64,000 bases of DNA. Origin: Bacteroidota bacterium. GTDB lineage: Bacteria > Bacteroidota > Bacteroidia > Flavobacteriales > Flavobacteriaceae. Made by a program: the position numbers and the translations under genes. The stretch spans positions 62,001 to 126,000 of the forward strand of contig JAEYTL010000030.1 in the NCBI GenBank assembly GCA_023434025.1. The letters are read 5' to 3'. The notes beneath the pieces were generated by a model. That model ran no database searches and had not been told where the DNA came from. It was given only the letters and a program-made list of their open reading frames with translations. Positions 16,130 through 25,864 of the stretch are shown one piece after another (within the stretch, counting starts at the first letter, position 1; every line of letters begins with the position of its first letter).

Positions 16130-17059
16130 ATGAAAAATTTAAAAATTTCAATCGTATTAATTTTAGCGGCTATTGGCTTTGTTAGCTGTAACTCTGACGA
16201 CAACGGAGACTCTTACACCTATGTACCAACCAACCAGTCATTTAGAGCCTTATTTGACGGTGCTCTGGAAAGCAGAATCCAAACGGCCGCTTTTGATGCT
16301 GAAACCACACTTTATTTTACTTCAGAAAAAGGTGTACTGTTAACTATTTATGGAAACTGTTTACGCAAAAATGGAAATCCGGTTACCGGCAGTGTTGATT
16401 TAGAATTTGTTGAAATTCTTGACAGAGCCTCTATGCTTGTAACCAACAAACCAACGATGGGTGTAGAAAACGGCGAAACAAAATTGTTAACCTCAGGCGG
16501 CGAGTTTTACATTAATGTAACGCAAGATGGTGTTCAACTTACATTGGATTGCGGAATGATGTTGAGTGCTCCTACATCACTAACCGGCGGAACAGACAAC
16601 GCTATGCTGCCATTTGCCGGGACGATAGATCAGGATGGTGATTTAATCTGGGAACAAACGGTTACCGGAGAATTCTGGATTGGTCAGGCACAAGCTGCTG
16701 GTTCAGAAAACTACAATGTGCTTTACAACAGTTTCGGATGGTTTAACTACGATCGGTTTGTTGACTATACCGGACCAAGAACAGAAATTAGTTTTATGGT
16801 GCCTCAAGGTTATGGCAATGGCAACAGTATGGTTTTTATGACTACAAATGATTTTCCTAACTCATTAGGAACAACTTATGGTGAATTTCCGGTTGGTTTG
16901 AATGTAAATTTCATTTTTGTAACCGAAGAAAACGGTTTATTCAGATATGCCATTAAACCAACAGAAGCATTGGTGCCAAATCATCAGGTAACGTTTAGTT
17001 TATCTGAAACAACCCTGGGCACAGAAGCTCAGTTAATTGCCGCGATAAATGCACTTTAA
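16130..17059 (+). CDS. Surface lipoprotein of unknown function
   Basis: A 309-aa protein with signal peptide MKNLKISIVLILAAIGFVSC. Cys 20 is followed by NSDDN, close to the Ser-Asp-Asp surface-export signal described for Flavobacterium lipoproteins, so it is likely displayed on the outer face. The first third (LYFTSEKGVLLTIYGNCLRK, GNPVTGSVDLEFVEI) resembles a transthyretin-like/carboxypeptidase-regulatory beta-sandwich. The rest is beta-rich with a Gly/Asn-rich region. No enzyme motif was seen. It is the first gene after the second ECF promoter and lies upstream of the PKD-barrel and CHAT genes, so it probably works with them. Confidence 0.8.
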   Translation: MKNLKISIVLILAAIGFVSCNSDDNGDSYTYVPTNQSFRALFDGALESRIQTAAFDAETTLYFTSEKGVLLTIYGNCLRKNGNPVTGSVDLEFVEILDRASMLVTNKPTMGVENGETKLLTSGGEFYINVTQDGVQLTLDCGMMLSAPTSLTGGTDNAMLPFAGTIDQDGDLIWEQTVTGEFWIGQAQAAGSENYNVLYNSFGWFNYDRFVDYTGPRTEISFMVPQGYGNGNSMVFMTTNDFPNSLGTTYGEFPVGLNVNFIFVTEENGLFRYAIKPTEALVPNHQVTFSLSETTLGTEAQLIAAINAL

Positions 17060-17088
17060 AAAAATATAAAATGATTTTTTTACTCAAA

Positions 17089-17117
17089 AGGCGGTGAATA
17101 TTCATCGCTTTTTGTTA
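17089..17117 (+). terminator. Probable intrinsic terminator or attenuator after the lipoprotein gene
   Basis: AAAAGGCGGTGAA pairs with TTCATCGCTTTTT with one bulge. It may only partly block transcription into the PKD-barrel gene, which has no clear promoter of its own. Confidence 0.55.
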
Positions 17118-17145
17118 CTTTCACAAAAGTGTTAATCTTATGGTT

Positions 17146-19152
17146 ATGAAAAAAATAGTCGTTCTATCTGCCATTTTATTTTTTACAATTTGTTTTAGTC
17201 AAACAAAAGTAACAGACACAATCACCCGAACCGCTACTATCGGCTATGATTTAAAAGGAAATCAAGTCTCTTTAAAACCACAGACACCCCCTTTAATTCA
17301 AATGGCCGGAGCACCAACTGCCAACTATACTTATTTTTGGGAATTTGGCGATGGTCATTTCAGCAAAGAAAAAGAACCCAAACACACCTATAAAAAAGCA
17401 GGCGAAAAAACCGTTCGTTTGAGCGTAACGAATAATTATGATAACGGCAAACCTCCTGCCACCCGACCCAAAAAAATAGCTGTAAACGAAATTACAGACA
17501 CCAATTTTAAAAATATTGCTTCTATTGAAGAACATCAAGGACTATTTTTGCAAAAAAACAGAGAACCCGTTCCCGAAGAAGAAATTGTAGTTGTAATGAG
17601 TTATCAGAACTTAAAAGAATATACAACCAACGGAAGGCTTTACTTGTTTTATAACGACCGGCAATTCAAAAACAATAATTTTGAATTCATTGAAGCCCGG
17701 GTTCACAATGAAGAAATGGAGATAAAGGCTGAAAACATCGCCATGGCAGATGATTTTGATAATCATGAAAGTTATTTAGCCAGCAACGGGGACATTTTTT
17801 ACAAAAACATAAAACCCATTGAAGACCGGGAAGATCTTGAATTTACACTTGAAGAATCAAAAACATTGTACAGAAATTCAAAAGTATATGAGTTTGAAAA
17901 TCTTGATGCCGGAGAAACCAGAAATATTTTTTTTAGTTTAAAAACCACTCCGGAAATGATTAAAGATACAAGTGCAACGTTAACAATTCGAAGTGTTTTT
18001 GTGCCAGACAGAAATTACAAAAACCACAAGGTCAAAAACTTAGAAATGGAAATCGTTACTTCGCACGATCCAAATAAAATGTCGTCCAATGGTTTTTTGA
18101 TGAATTATCGATTGGTTCGGTTTAAAACACTAAGCTTTAAAATCCGTTTTCAAAACGATGGTGAAGGCCCCGCCAGAACCATCAAACTGGAAACAGATGT
18201 TCCTGAAATGTTTGATAAATCAACCTTTAAAATCGTGGACATGTATCCCAAATGCGAAATTTGTCCGAAAGATGAAATTGTAAATTACAGCTGTTTAGAC
18301 ACTGTTATGCTAAAAAATCAGATTCATTTTACGTTTAAAAACATTTATCTGCCCGGTACCAATCAAAAAAATGTGACTGAAAAAGACAGCACCAAAGGTT
18401 TTGTAAAATACAGTATGAAATTTAGCAAGGATTTTCACAAACAAAAAACCAAAAGCAGAACATCTATTATCTTTGACAAAAACGAACCTATTATTACAAA
18501 CTATGCCGTTACCCGCTTTATGCCCGGTATTTCTGTTGGCGTAAGAGCCGGATATAATTATTACACTGATCAACCTAATCCTAAAAGTTATTTTCTGGGT
18601 GCTACGATTTCACCGTTTAAATCCTACCGGTTTTATTGGCAATCCGAAATGTATTTTTCTTATTCAGAAACAAGCTTGTCTTCTTCAAGCAATTTAAGGT
18701 TCAGCCAGTTTGATCCTCCTATAATTACCGCAAACGGTCAAGCCTATGAAACAGGGTTTACCGGCACCGAAAACCAAATGGAAACAATCAGTAAAAACAT
18801 TGATATTGTACCCATTTCTTTGCGTTATAACATTAATAACTATATTGGCGTTGGCGTTGGTCCGCAAATTTCAGCCATTATCAGCCAAAAAACAACTACA
18901 AATCAATCTACCGTTTTTTATGCTCCTGTTTTTGAAAGTAATGAACCTACTCCTGGTGAAGAAATCGTCGGAGCAAGACAGACTACCTCAGAAACGACTG
19001 AAACCAAAACGTTTGAAAAATACAGAACCCAGGTTTTTGCCGATATTACTTTTGGCTTTTCCCGAATTGGCCCAAGCGTTGGCATTCGTTATATGATGGA
19101 TTTTAAACAAGATTTCAATTACTGGCAATTTTATGCCATTTGGAAATTTTAA
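17146..19152 (+). CDS. PKD domain fused to a T9SS-type repeat domain and an outer-membrane beta-barrel
   Basis: A 668-aa protein (start at MKKIVVLSA). The signal peptide ends near CFSQ. A PKD fold (about 45-105) shows FWEFGDGHFSKEKEPKHTY and VRLSVTN. A middle region carries SHDPNKMSSNG and FKIRFQNDGEGPARTI, matching the DUF7619-like domain found in many T9SS cargo proteins. The last 180 residues look like an outer-membrane barrel: ISVGVRAGYNYY, alternating amphipathic strands such as IVPISLRYNINNYIGVGVGP, and terminal Phe. So an extracellular region appears joined to an integral outer-membrane anchor, rather than to a sorting domain. It lies 15 nt before the CHAT gene, so the two are co-transcribed. 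Confidence 0.8.
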   Translation: MKKIVVLSAILFFTICFSQTKVTDTITRTATIGYDLKGNQVSLKPQTPPLIQMAGAPTANYTYFWEFGDGHFSKEKEPKHTYKKAGEKTVRLSVTNNYDNGKPPATRPKKIAVNEITDTNFKNIASIEEHQGLFLQKNREPVPEEEIVVVMSYQNLKEYTTNGRLYLFYNDRQFKNNNFEFIEARVHNEEMEIKAENIAMADDFDNHESYLASNGDIFYKNIKPIEDREDLEFTLEESKTLYRNSKVYEFENLDAGETRNIFFSLKTTPEMIKDTSATLTIRSVFVPDRNYKNHKVKNLEMEIVTSHDPNKMSSNGFLMNYRLVRFKTLSFKIRFQNDGEGPARTIKLETDVPEMFDKSTFKIVDMYPKCEICPKDEIVNYSCLDTVMLKNQIHFTFKNIYLPGTNQKNVTEKDSTKGFVKYSMKFSKDFHKQKTKSRTSIIFDKNEPIITNYAVTRFMPGISVGVRAGYNYYTDQPNPKSYFLGATISPFKSYRFYWQSEMYFSYSETSLSSSSNLRFSQFDPPIITANGQAYETGFTGTENQMETISKNIDIVPISLRYNINNYIGVGVGPQISAIISQKTTTNQSTVFYAPVFESNEPTPGEEIVGARQTTSETTETKTFEKYRTQVFADITFGFSRIGPSVGIRYMMDFKQDFNYWQFYAIWKF

Positions 19153-19167
19153 TAAACTGCGTAGTAT

Positions 19168-21723
19168 ATGAGTAAAATTATTCTTTTTATACTCATTTCG
19201 TCAATGAGCTTTGCTCAGCCAAACACCAAAAGTACAGATGATTTGATTTATCAGGCGGTTGATGATTTTGTTGCACATCCAACTCAAGAAAAGATATCAA
19301 AATTAAATCGTTTTATATTAACCGTAAAGCCTGAATCAACACAAGATTATTTAGCCTTAACCATATTATACTGTAATAAAGCATATTATGAAAACCAATT
19401 TGGCTTAACATCAGCATCTGTTTCAAGTTATGAATCTGCCTGGCAACTTTTTCTCAGCCAAAAACTAACGGATTATGATATTGTAGAATTCTGTTTGAAA
19501 CCGCTTGGAAACCTTTACACAAAAATTGGCGATTATGATAATGCCGAACACGTGATAAAATCATATTTATACACGGCAAACAAAGACAATAACAGCACAT
19601 TAATTTATGCCGGAATTTTAAATCTTTCTAATGTTTATCAAGCTTCAGGAAAAAGTGAAGTTGCTATTGATTTGATAAAAAAGTCATTAAAGAACGCTTC
19701 CTTAACCAACATTCAAAAAGCCGGTTTGCTCAACAATTTAGGAACAAACTATACTATTCAACAACAATATGAACTGGCAGAAACCGCTTTTACAGAAGCC
19801 ATTTACATCGTAAAAGACAACAATCAACCCGAAATTACTGCCAATTCTTACCGAAATTTAGCACAACTGCATCTTCAGAAAAACAATGTAGAAAAAGCAA
19901 GCCGGGAATTTGAAAAAGCAAAGAAATTCTTCTTCCAGCTTAAAAACATCCCCCTCAGAGAACGTGCAAAATTTCATTTAGAAACCGCCCTGATCTATCA
20001 TTCACAAAACAATAATGAATTGGCATTACTCGAAATTTCAAAAATTTATGCCATCCTGATTCCGAATTTTGACAAAAAAAACAAATTCCCATCCGGGAAT
20101 GAATTGTATGCAGAAACTGTTTTATTGGAAACACTGGATCTTCATGCAGCTCTGTTAACCCAAAACAAGCAAGCTAAAAATGCACTCGCATGCTATGCAT
20201 TGGCGTTTGACGTTGAAAAATTAATTCAATGGGTATTAACACATGAAAACGCTAAAATCATCAATCAGACACGAAACAAATACCGGGTGCAAAAATGTTT
20301 GGAAATTTACACTGATTTATATCGCGTTGACAAAAATAAAAACCATCTTGAAAAGGCATTTTTACTGGCAGAGCAAAACAAGTTTTTAATTTTAAGAAAC
20401 GAAATAGAACACCAGTCTAAACGTTCGGCCGAAGAAAAAAAATTGACCAGCGAACTTCAGAACTGGAATTCTGTTTATTTAGCCGAACTAAACAAAACTA
20501 TTCCCTCTATTGAAAAAATGAACAAAGCAATTTCAAAACAGAATGAAATTATGCTTCAGCTTAAATCAAAAGGAAAAACGAAATCAAATGAAAAAGAAAT
20601 AGAAATAAAATCGTTGTTTACAAAGTTAAAAAATGATGATGCCGTGTTAATTTCCTATTTTTATGGTGACCAAAAACTGTTTCTTTTTAAAGTGGAAAAT
20701 AATGAGCTTTCTCTTTTTGAAATAAAAAATACAGCAAAAGAAAAAGAAATTATAGCCGGCTTTTTAAGTTATTTTAACGACCCAAATGCCATTGCCAACC
20801 ACAGTAACGACTACAACAATCAGGCAAATTCAGTTTACAATTTTCTAAAAATTCCGAAAAAAAGTAATCGGAAAAATCTATTGATTTTTCCGGACGGGAT
20901 TTTAAATTTTCTTCCTTTTGAAGCTTTAATTACCCGGAAAAGTCATAATGCTTCTTTTGCAGAAATGAATTATTTGCTTCACGATTACAAAATTGGCTAT
21001 CAGACTTCCGTTTATTTTTATTTGAACCCAAAACCGTTTTACCATAAAAGAGAGACCGTTTTAGGCATTTTTCCCATTTTTAAAGACTCATCCTCTGAGC
21101 TGCTTTTTTCAATAGAAGAAGCAAACTTTATAAAAAAGCACTTCAACAGTTTGACGTTAGAAAATCATGAAGCTTCTTTTGAAAATTTTAAAAAAAACAG
21201 TTCCAATTATTCTATTCTGCATCTTTCAACACATGCTTCAGCCGGAGATAAATTTACCCCTGCTTCCATTCGCTTTTTTGATCGAGAAGTAAATTACAAT
21301 GCGTTTTACAACGTAGAAACAACCTGTGATTTGGTAGTTTTGAGTGCTTGTGAAACCGGAATTGGAAAACTCTATCAATCAGAAGGTGCATTGAGCATAG
21401 CCAGAGGTTTTCAAATGAACGGTAGTCAAAATTTATTATTTTCTTTATGGAAAGTAAATGATTATACTACTTCCGCATTAATAAAAAATTTTTATACAAA
21501 CTTAAAAAACAATCTTGGTTATTTTGAGGCCAATCATCAGAGTAAAATTGATTATTTAAACGATGAAAACCTTTCAAACTCAAAAAAATCACCTTATTAC
21601 TGGAGTGCAATGGCTTATTATGGCACATTTGAAAATAAAATACAACCTTCCTATTGGTTTTATCTTATACTGCTTCCGGCTCTTGCTTTAGTTATTTTTA
21701 TAATTCGAAAATATATCCGATAA
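19168..21723 (+). CDS. Membrane-anchored TPR-CHAT caspase-like peptidase
   Basis: An 851-aa protein. The signal peptide is MSKIILFILISSMSFAQ. About 30-420 are tetratricopeptide repeats (YDNAEHVIKSYLYTANKD, YELAETAFTEAIYIVKDNN, VEKASREFEKAKKFF). A coiled-coil-like linker follows, then a C-terminal CHAT domain (about 540-820) with an intact catalytic dyad: H689 in LSTHASAG and C728 in VVLSACETG. One membrane helix (about 829-846) ends in Arg-Lys-Tyr-Ile-Arg, so the peptidase should face the periplasm, anchored in the inner membrane. CHAT proteases are relatives of caspases and separase and cleave specific partners. The TPRs probably present substrate. It is the last gene of the ECF-controlled set. 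Confidence 0.9.
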   Translation: MSKIILFILISSMSFAQPNTKSTDDLIYQAVDDFVAHPTQEKISKLNRFILTVKPESTQDYLALTILYCNKAYYENQFGLTSASVSSYESAWQLFLSQKLTDYDIVEFCLKPLGNLYTKIGDYDNAEHVIKSYLYTANKDNNSTLIYAGILNLSNVYQASGKSEVAIDLIKKSLKNASLTNIQKAGLLNNLGTNYTIQQQYELAETAFTEAIYIVKDNNQPEITANSYRNLAQLHLQKNNVEKASREFEKAKKFFFQLKNIPLRERAKFHLETALIYHSQNNNELALLEISKIYAILIPNFDKKNKFPSGNELYAETVLLETLDLHAALLTQNKQAKNALACYALAFDVEKLIQWVLTHENAKIINQTRNKYRVQKCLEIYTDLYRVDKNKNHLEKAFLLAEQNKFLILRNEIEHQSKRSAEEKKLTSELQNWNSVYLAELNKTIPSIEKMNKAISKQNEIMLQLKSKGKTKSNEKEIEIKSLFTKLKNDDAVLISYFYGDQKLFLFKVENNELSLFEIKNTAKEKEIIAGFLSYFNDPNAIANHSNDYNNQANSVYNFLKIPKKSNRKNLLIFPDGILNFLPFEALITRKSHNASFAEMNYLLHDYKIGYQTSVYFYLNPKPFYHKRETVLGIFPIFKDSSSELLFSIEEANFIKKHFNSLTLENHEASFENFKKNSSNYSILHLSTHASAGDKFTPASIRFFDREVNYNAFYNVETTCDLVVLSACETGIGKLYQSEGALSIARGFQMNGSQNLLFSLWKVNDYTTSALIKNFYTNLKNNLGYFEANHQSKIDYLNDENLSNSKKSPYYWSAMAYYGTFENKIQPSYWFYLILLPALALVIFIIRKYIR

Positions 21724-21738
21724 GAAAAAACAAAATAG

Positions 21739-21746
21739 TAATTTTG
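21739..21746 (+). promoter_or_regulatory. -7 element TAATTTTG of dxs
   Basis: Perfect TAnnTTTG, 14 nt before the dxs ATG. Confidence 0.6.
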
Positions 21747-21760
21747 TCATTTATATCGTC

Positions 21761-23524
21761 ATGACTCCTCTTCTGCCACATATCGAATTTCCCTCAGATT
21801 TGCGAAAACTAAACGTGAATCAGTTACCTCAACTGGCTCGGGAATTACGTGACTTTATCATTGATATTGTTTCGGTAAAAGAAGGACATTTGGGGGCGAG
21901 TTTGGGCGTGGTAGAACTAACAATTGCTTTGCATTATGTGTTTAATACCCCAGATGATTTATTGGTTTGGGATGTGGGTCATCAGGCCTACGGACACAAA
22001 ATTTTAACCGGCCGAAAATCTGTTTTTCATACCAATCGGCAACGGAACGGCATTTCAGGTTTTCCGAAACGAAGTGAAAGTGCATTTGACACGTTTGGGG
22101 TCGGACATTCTTCCACCTCGATTTCGGCGGCGTTAGGCATGGCGATTGCTTCTCAATTAAAAGGCGAAGACAAACATCATATTGCGGTGATTGGCGATGC
22201 ATCCATTGCGAGTGGCATGGCGTTTGAAGGGCTGAATCATGCCGGCGTTACTGATGCCAATTTGCTGGTTATTTTAAACGACAATGCCATTGGCATTGAC
22301 CCGAGTGTAGGAGCGTTAAAAAATTACCTCACTACGGTGAAAGAAGGCAAAAATCCGAAAGTGAACAACATGATTAAATCACTGAACTTTGATTATTCGG
22401 GGCCGGTTGACGGACATGATTTAGTGGCGGTGATTTCGGAACTGGAACGTTTGAAAAAAGTTAAAGGCCCTAAATTTCTGCATGTAATTACCACCAAAGG
22501 AAAAGGTTTACAGAAAGCAGAAGAAGATCAGGTAAAATACCATGCTCCGGGAAAATTTGATAAAATTACCGGGGAAATTCATCTGAAAGAAGAAAGCCAT
22601 TTACCTCCTAAATTTCAGGATGTTTTTGGGTTGACGTTAGTGGAATTGGCTCAACAAAATGAAAAAATCATTGGTATTACACCTGCTATGCCTACAGGAA
22701 GTTCCCTGAAATTCATGATGGAAGCATTTCCGGACAGAGCTTTTGATGTGGGAATTGCAGAGCAACATGCCGTAACGTTATCCGCCGGGATGACCACACA
22801 AGGCATGGTCGTTTTTTGCAATATTTATTCCACGTTTTTGCAACGGGCCTATGACCAGGTGATACACGATGTAGCCTTGCAAAATTTACCGGTTATTTTT
22901 TGTCTGGACCGGGCCGGTTTGGTGGGAGAAGACGGAGCAACCCATCACGGTGTTTTTGATTTGGCCTATTTGCGATGCATCCCGAACATGATTATTTATT
23001 CTCCCCGAAATGAAATTGAATTGCGAAATATGCTTTATACGGCTCAATTGGGCTTAAATCATCCGATTGCGATCCGGTATCCGAGAGGAAGAGGCGATAT
23101 AATTCATTGGCAGCAGCCTTTTCAAAAAATTGTCATCGGAAAAGCCACTTTGTTAAAAAAGGGATCGAAAGCAGCCATTTTATCCAATGGATTTATCGGC
23201 AGGAATGTTGCATTGGCTTTAGATGAAACCACTAATGCCGGATTGTTTTCGCATTATGATTTTTCGTTTGTAAAACCCTTGGATGAAACACTACTTCATA
23301 AAATTTTTACGGAATACGAAAGCCTTATCACTATTGAAGACGGAACCCTCATCGGCGGCTTTGGCTCAGCTGTTTGTGAGTTCAAATCAAAATATAATTA
23401 CAAAAACCACGTTCACCTATTAGGTATTCCCGATGAATTTATTGAACAGGGAACCATTGAAGAGCTACAACATTATAGTGAAATTAATGTGAAAAATTTG
23501 GTTTCTGTTTTGTTAACTTATTGA
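21761..23524 (+). CDS. dxs: 1-deoxy-D-xylulose-5-phosphate synthase
   Basis: A 587-aa thiamine-diphosphate enzyme that condenses pyruvate and glyceraldehyde-3-phosphate, the first step of the MEP isoprenoid pathway. The N-terminal half has the conserved GHLGASLGVVELTIALHYVF and DVGHQAYGHKILTGR blocks and the ThDP/Mg motif GDASIASGMAFEGLNHAG...NDN. The central transketolase domain has DVGIAEQHAVTLSAG with the catalytic Glu, and DRAGLVGEDGATHHGVFDLAYLR. It is slightly shorter than the E. coli enzyme. It has its own promoter. The gene overlaps the open frame of the following DUF3078 gene only if that gene's upstream start is used. Confidence 0.96.
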   Translation: MTPLLPHIEFPSDLRKLNVNQLPQLARELRDFIIDIVSVKEGHLGASLGVVELTIALHYVFNTPDDLLVWDVGHQAYGHKILTGRKSVFHTNRQRNGISGFPKRSESAFDTFGVGHSSTSISAALGMAIASQLKGEDKHHIAVIGDASIASGMAFEGLNHAGVTDANLLVILNDNAIGIDPSVGALKNYLTTVKEGKNPKVNNMIKSLNFDYSGPVDGHDLVAVISELERLKKVKGPKFLHVITTKGKGLQKAEEDQVKYHAPGKFDKITGEIHLKEESHLPPKFQDVFGLTLVELAQQNEKIIGITPAMPTGSSLKFMMEAFPDRAFDVGIAEQHAVTLSAGMTTQGMVVFCNIYSTFLQRAYDQVIHDVALQNLPVIFCLDRAGLVGEDGATHHGVFDLAYLRCIPNMIIYSPRNEIELRNMLYTAQLGLNHPIAIRYPRGRGDIIHWQQPFQKIVIGKATLLKKGSKAAILSNGFIGRNVALALDETTNAGLFSHYDFSFVKPLDETLLHKIFTEYESLITIEDGTLIGGFGSAVCEFKSKYNYKNHVHLLGIPDEFIEQGTIEELQHYSEINVKNLVSVLLTY

Positions 23525-23565
23525 AAATGGCCATTTTTGCCGTTCCTAATCAACTTTTTAAAATA

Positions 23566-24513
23566 ATGAGGTTTTTTCTGCTATTATCGGTGCTTTTTAT
23601 TTCGCAATTGTTTTTTTCTCAAACGCTTGTTACAGAAAGTGATACAATTCCGAGAGATACTACTTACTGGACCAAAAAAAATATTGCCGGCTTAGATTTC
23701 AGCCAGATTGCCTTCATGAATTGGAATGCCGGAGGGAACAGTTCTGTATCCGGTTTGTTAAAAGGAGACTTTGCCCGAAAATATACACGGGGAAATGTAC
23801 TTTGGAATAATGAAATGATGTTGCGGTACGGGATTAACAAACAAGAAGGCAGAGAACTCAGAAAAACCGATGATGCTTTTTCCGTTCTTTCTAATTATGG
23901 TTATAAAAAAGACCCTAATTCCAATTGGTATTATTCCGCACGGTTCAGTTTTAATACGCAATTTACAGACGGATATGCCTATCCGAACACAGACAAACCG
24001 ATTTCAAGGTTGTTTGCTCCTGCCTATATTTTTCTGGGTGTTGGTTCTGAGTATAATAAAAAGGAATTGAATCTGAATTTTTATTTTTCTCCTTTAACCC
24101 TCAAAACAACCTTGGTTTTAGACCAACGCTTAGCTGATTCAGGTGCTTTTGGCGTTACTAAAGCCACTTATGATGAAGAAGGAAACCTGCTGAGAAGAGG
24201 AAGAAGAAGCCGTAACGAATTTGGTATGCTCTTTACAAATTACTGGAAAAAAGAATTGTATAAAAACATGAATCTGGAGCACCGTCTGTCTCTTTATTCC
24301 GATTATATCAACAAATACGGGAACATTGACGTAGACTGGCAGGTGGGAGTTGACATGGTGGTTAACCAGTATGTAAAAGCCAATATCGGCATTCACATGA
24401 TTTATGACGACGATATAAAAGCCAAAGAAGAAATCAACGGACAACAGGTTGAAGTCGGACCAAAGTTACAGCTTAAACAAGCCCTGGGAATTGGTGTAAC
24501 ATATGCTTTTTAA
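23566..24513 (+). CDS. DUF3078 outer-membrane-like protein
   Basis: A 315-aa protein with signal peptide MRFFLLLSVLFISQLFFSQ. The mature part has the DUF3078 pattern (GLDFSQIAFMNWNAGGNSSVSGLLKGDF, LWNNEMMLRYGINKQEG) followed by regular amphipathic beta strands and terminal aromatic Phe, so a periplasmic or outer-membrane barrel location is likely. Family function is unknown. The start at 23566 is chosen so that the signal peptide is N-terminal; the open frame extends back into dxs. Its stop overlaps the stop of the convergent dGTPase gene by 4 nt. Confidence 0.85.
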   Translation: MRFFLLLSVLFISQLFFSQTLVTESDTIPRDTTYWTKKNIAGLDFSQIAFMNWNAGGNSSVSGLLKGDFARKYTRGNVLWNNEMMLRYGINKQEGRELRKTDDAFSVLSNYGYKKDPNSNWYYSARFSFNTQFTDGYAYPNTDKPISRLFAPAYIFLGVGSEYNKKELNLNFYFSPLTLKTTLVLDQRLADSGAFGVTKATYDEEGNLLRRGRRSRNEFGMLFTNYWKKELYKNMNLEHRLSLYSDYINKYGNIDVDWQVGVDMVVNQYVKANIGIHMIYDDDIKAKEEINGQQVEVGPKLQLKQALGIGVTYAF

Positions 24514-25853
24514 CCGTTGTTCGACGAAATAATTTTGTTCAGCAAAAGAGCATTCCCATCTGTCAGCAAAGAAATATAATGCGAAATATGCAGCAACCGC
24601 TCATAGAGACTGTCTTTTTCCACCTGGTATTTTTCCGGCAATAACTTCAACAACAGTTGGTCATAATTAGACATTTTATTTTCATGTTTATGGTTATAGG
24701 CCGTAATAAATTTATCCAGTAAGTTATTGATGACGTGGTAACCGGTAATTTCTTTTTGGATTACTTCCTGACTTTGGTAGATTTTTTTAATACTCAATTT
24801 GATAATGTCATCCATCTGAGCTTTGTACTTGCTTTTATCGGTTAAAGCATACGGAAATTTTCCTTGCAGAATTGCTTCTTCATTTTCAATGAATACACGC
24901 ACAGCCTCATTAATAAGGCTTCCGATGGCCAGTGCACGCAAATAACTGATGCGGTCTTCTTTGGTTGTCAGCAAATTGTATTTGGAAGCATCAATGCTGT
25001 CTTTTACTAATTTTATGAGGTATTCGAGGGCAAAATCTTCTTCAACCAATCCTAAGTTGATGCCGTCTTCAAAGTCAATAATGGTGTAACAAATATCATC
25101 TGCCGCTTCTACTAGGTAAGCCAGCGGGTGCCGCTCATATCCTATATTGTCTCCTGATTTGTTTGGAATTAAACCCAACTCTTCGGCTACTTCTTTAAAA
25201 AATGTTTTGTCCTGCTGAAAGAATCCGTATTTTTTATCGGCAATTGCCGTGGTTGGCTTTTTGGGTAAACTTTCTTTGGGATACTTCATAAAAGCCCCCA
25301 AAGTGGCATAAGAAATCCGCAATCCGCCTTCAATGCCGGGCCGGTTACCGGTTAGCACTGAAAAACCGTTGGCATTCCCTTCAAAATCAATTAAATCCTG
25401 CCATTCTTTGTCTGAAAGTTTATCTTTGAATTGTCGGCCGTTTCCGGTTTTAAAATATTCGCCGATGGCTTTTTCACCCGAATGTCCGAATGGTGGATTT
25501 CCGATGTCGTGAGCCAAACAAGCGGCGGCTACAATAGCACCAAAATCATTCATATGAAACCCATGGGCTTCTTTGAGGTAAGGGTATTTTTCGATAATTT
25601 TTTTCCCAACCAACCGTCCGATGGAACGACCCACAACGGAAACTTCTAAACTGTGTGTCAGCCTCGTGTGTACAAAATCGGTTTTAGAAAGCGGGATAAC
25701 TTGCGTTTTATCCTGCAAACTGCGGAAAGCGGCTGAGAAAATGATCCGGTCATAATCTACTTCAAAACCCAAACGGGTGTCATCTTGTTCAATTCTAAGT
25801 CGTTTTCCTTTATCACCTTGACGTTTTAAGGACAAAAGTTGTTCCCACTTCAT
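24510..25853 (-). CDS. dgt: Deoxyguanosinetriphosphate triphosphohydrolase-like HD protein
   Basis: A 447-aa dNTPase of the dGTPase type 1 family, which releases triphosphate from dGTP and helps set dNTP pools. The HD metal site is complete: R-L-T-H-S-L-E-V, then ACLAHDIGNPPFGHSGE with the HD pair, and a later Asp in EAADDICYTIIDFEDG. The N-terminus DRIIFSAAFRSLQDKTQVIPL is characteristic. It is the last gene of a three-gene minus-strand unit with the GNAT acetyltransferase (11 nt upstream) and a short hypothetical gene. Confidence 0.94.
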   Translation of the reverse strand: MKWEQLLSLKRQGDKGKRLRIEQDDTRLGFEVDYDRIIFSAAFRSLQDKTQVIPLSKTDFVHTRLTHSLEVSVVGRSIGRLVGKKIIEKYPYLKEAHGFHMNDFGAIVAAACLAHDIGNPPFGHSGEKAIGEYFKTGNGRQFKDKLSDKEWQDLIDFEGNANGFSVLTGNRPGIEGGLRISYATLGAFMKYPKESLPKKPTTAIADKKYGFFQQDKTFFKEVAEELGLIPNKSGDNIGYERHPLAYLVEAADDICYTIIDFEDGINLGLVEEDFALEYLIKLVKDSIDASKYNLLTTKEDRISYLRALAIGSLINEAVRVFIENEEAILQGKFPYALTDKSKYKAQMDDIIKLSIKKIYQSQEVIQKEITGYHVINNLLDKFITAYNHKHENKMSNYDQLLLKLLPEKYQVEKDSLYERLLHISHYISLLTDGNALLLNKIISSNNG

Positions 25854-25864
25854 AATTTAAATTT

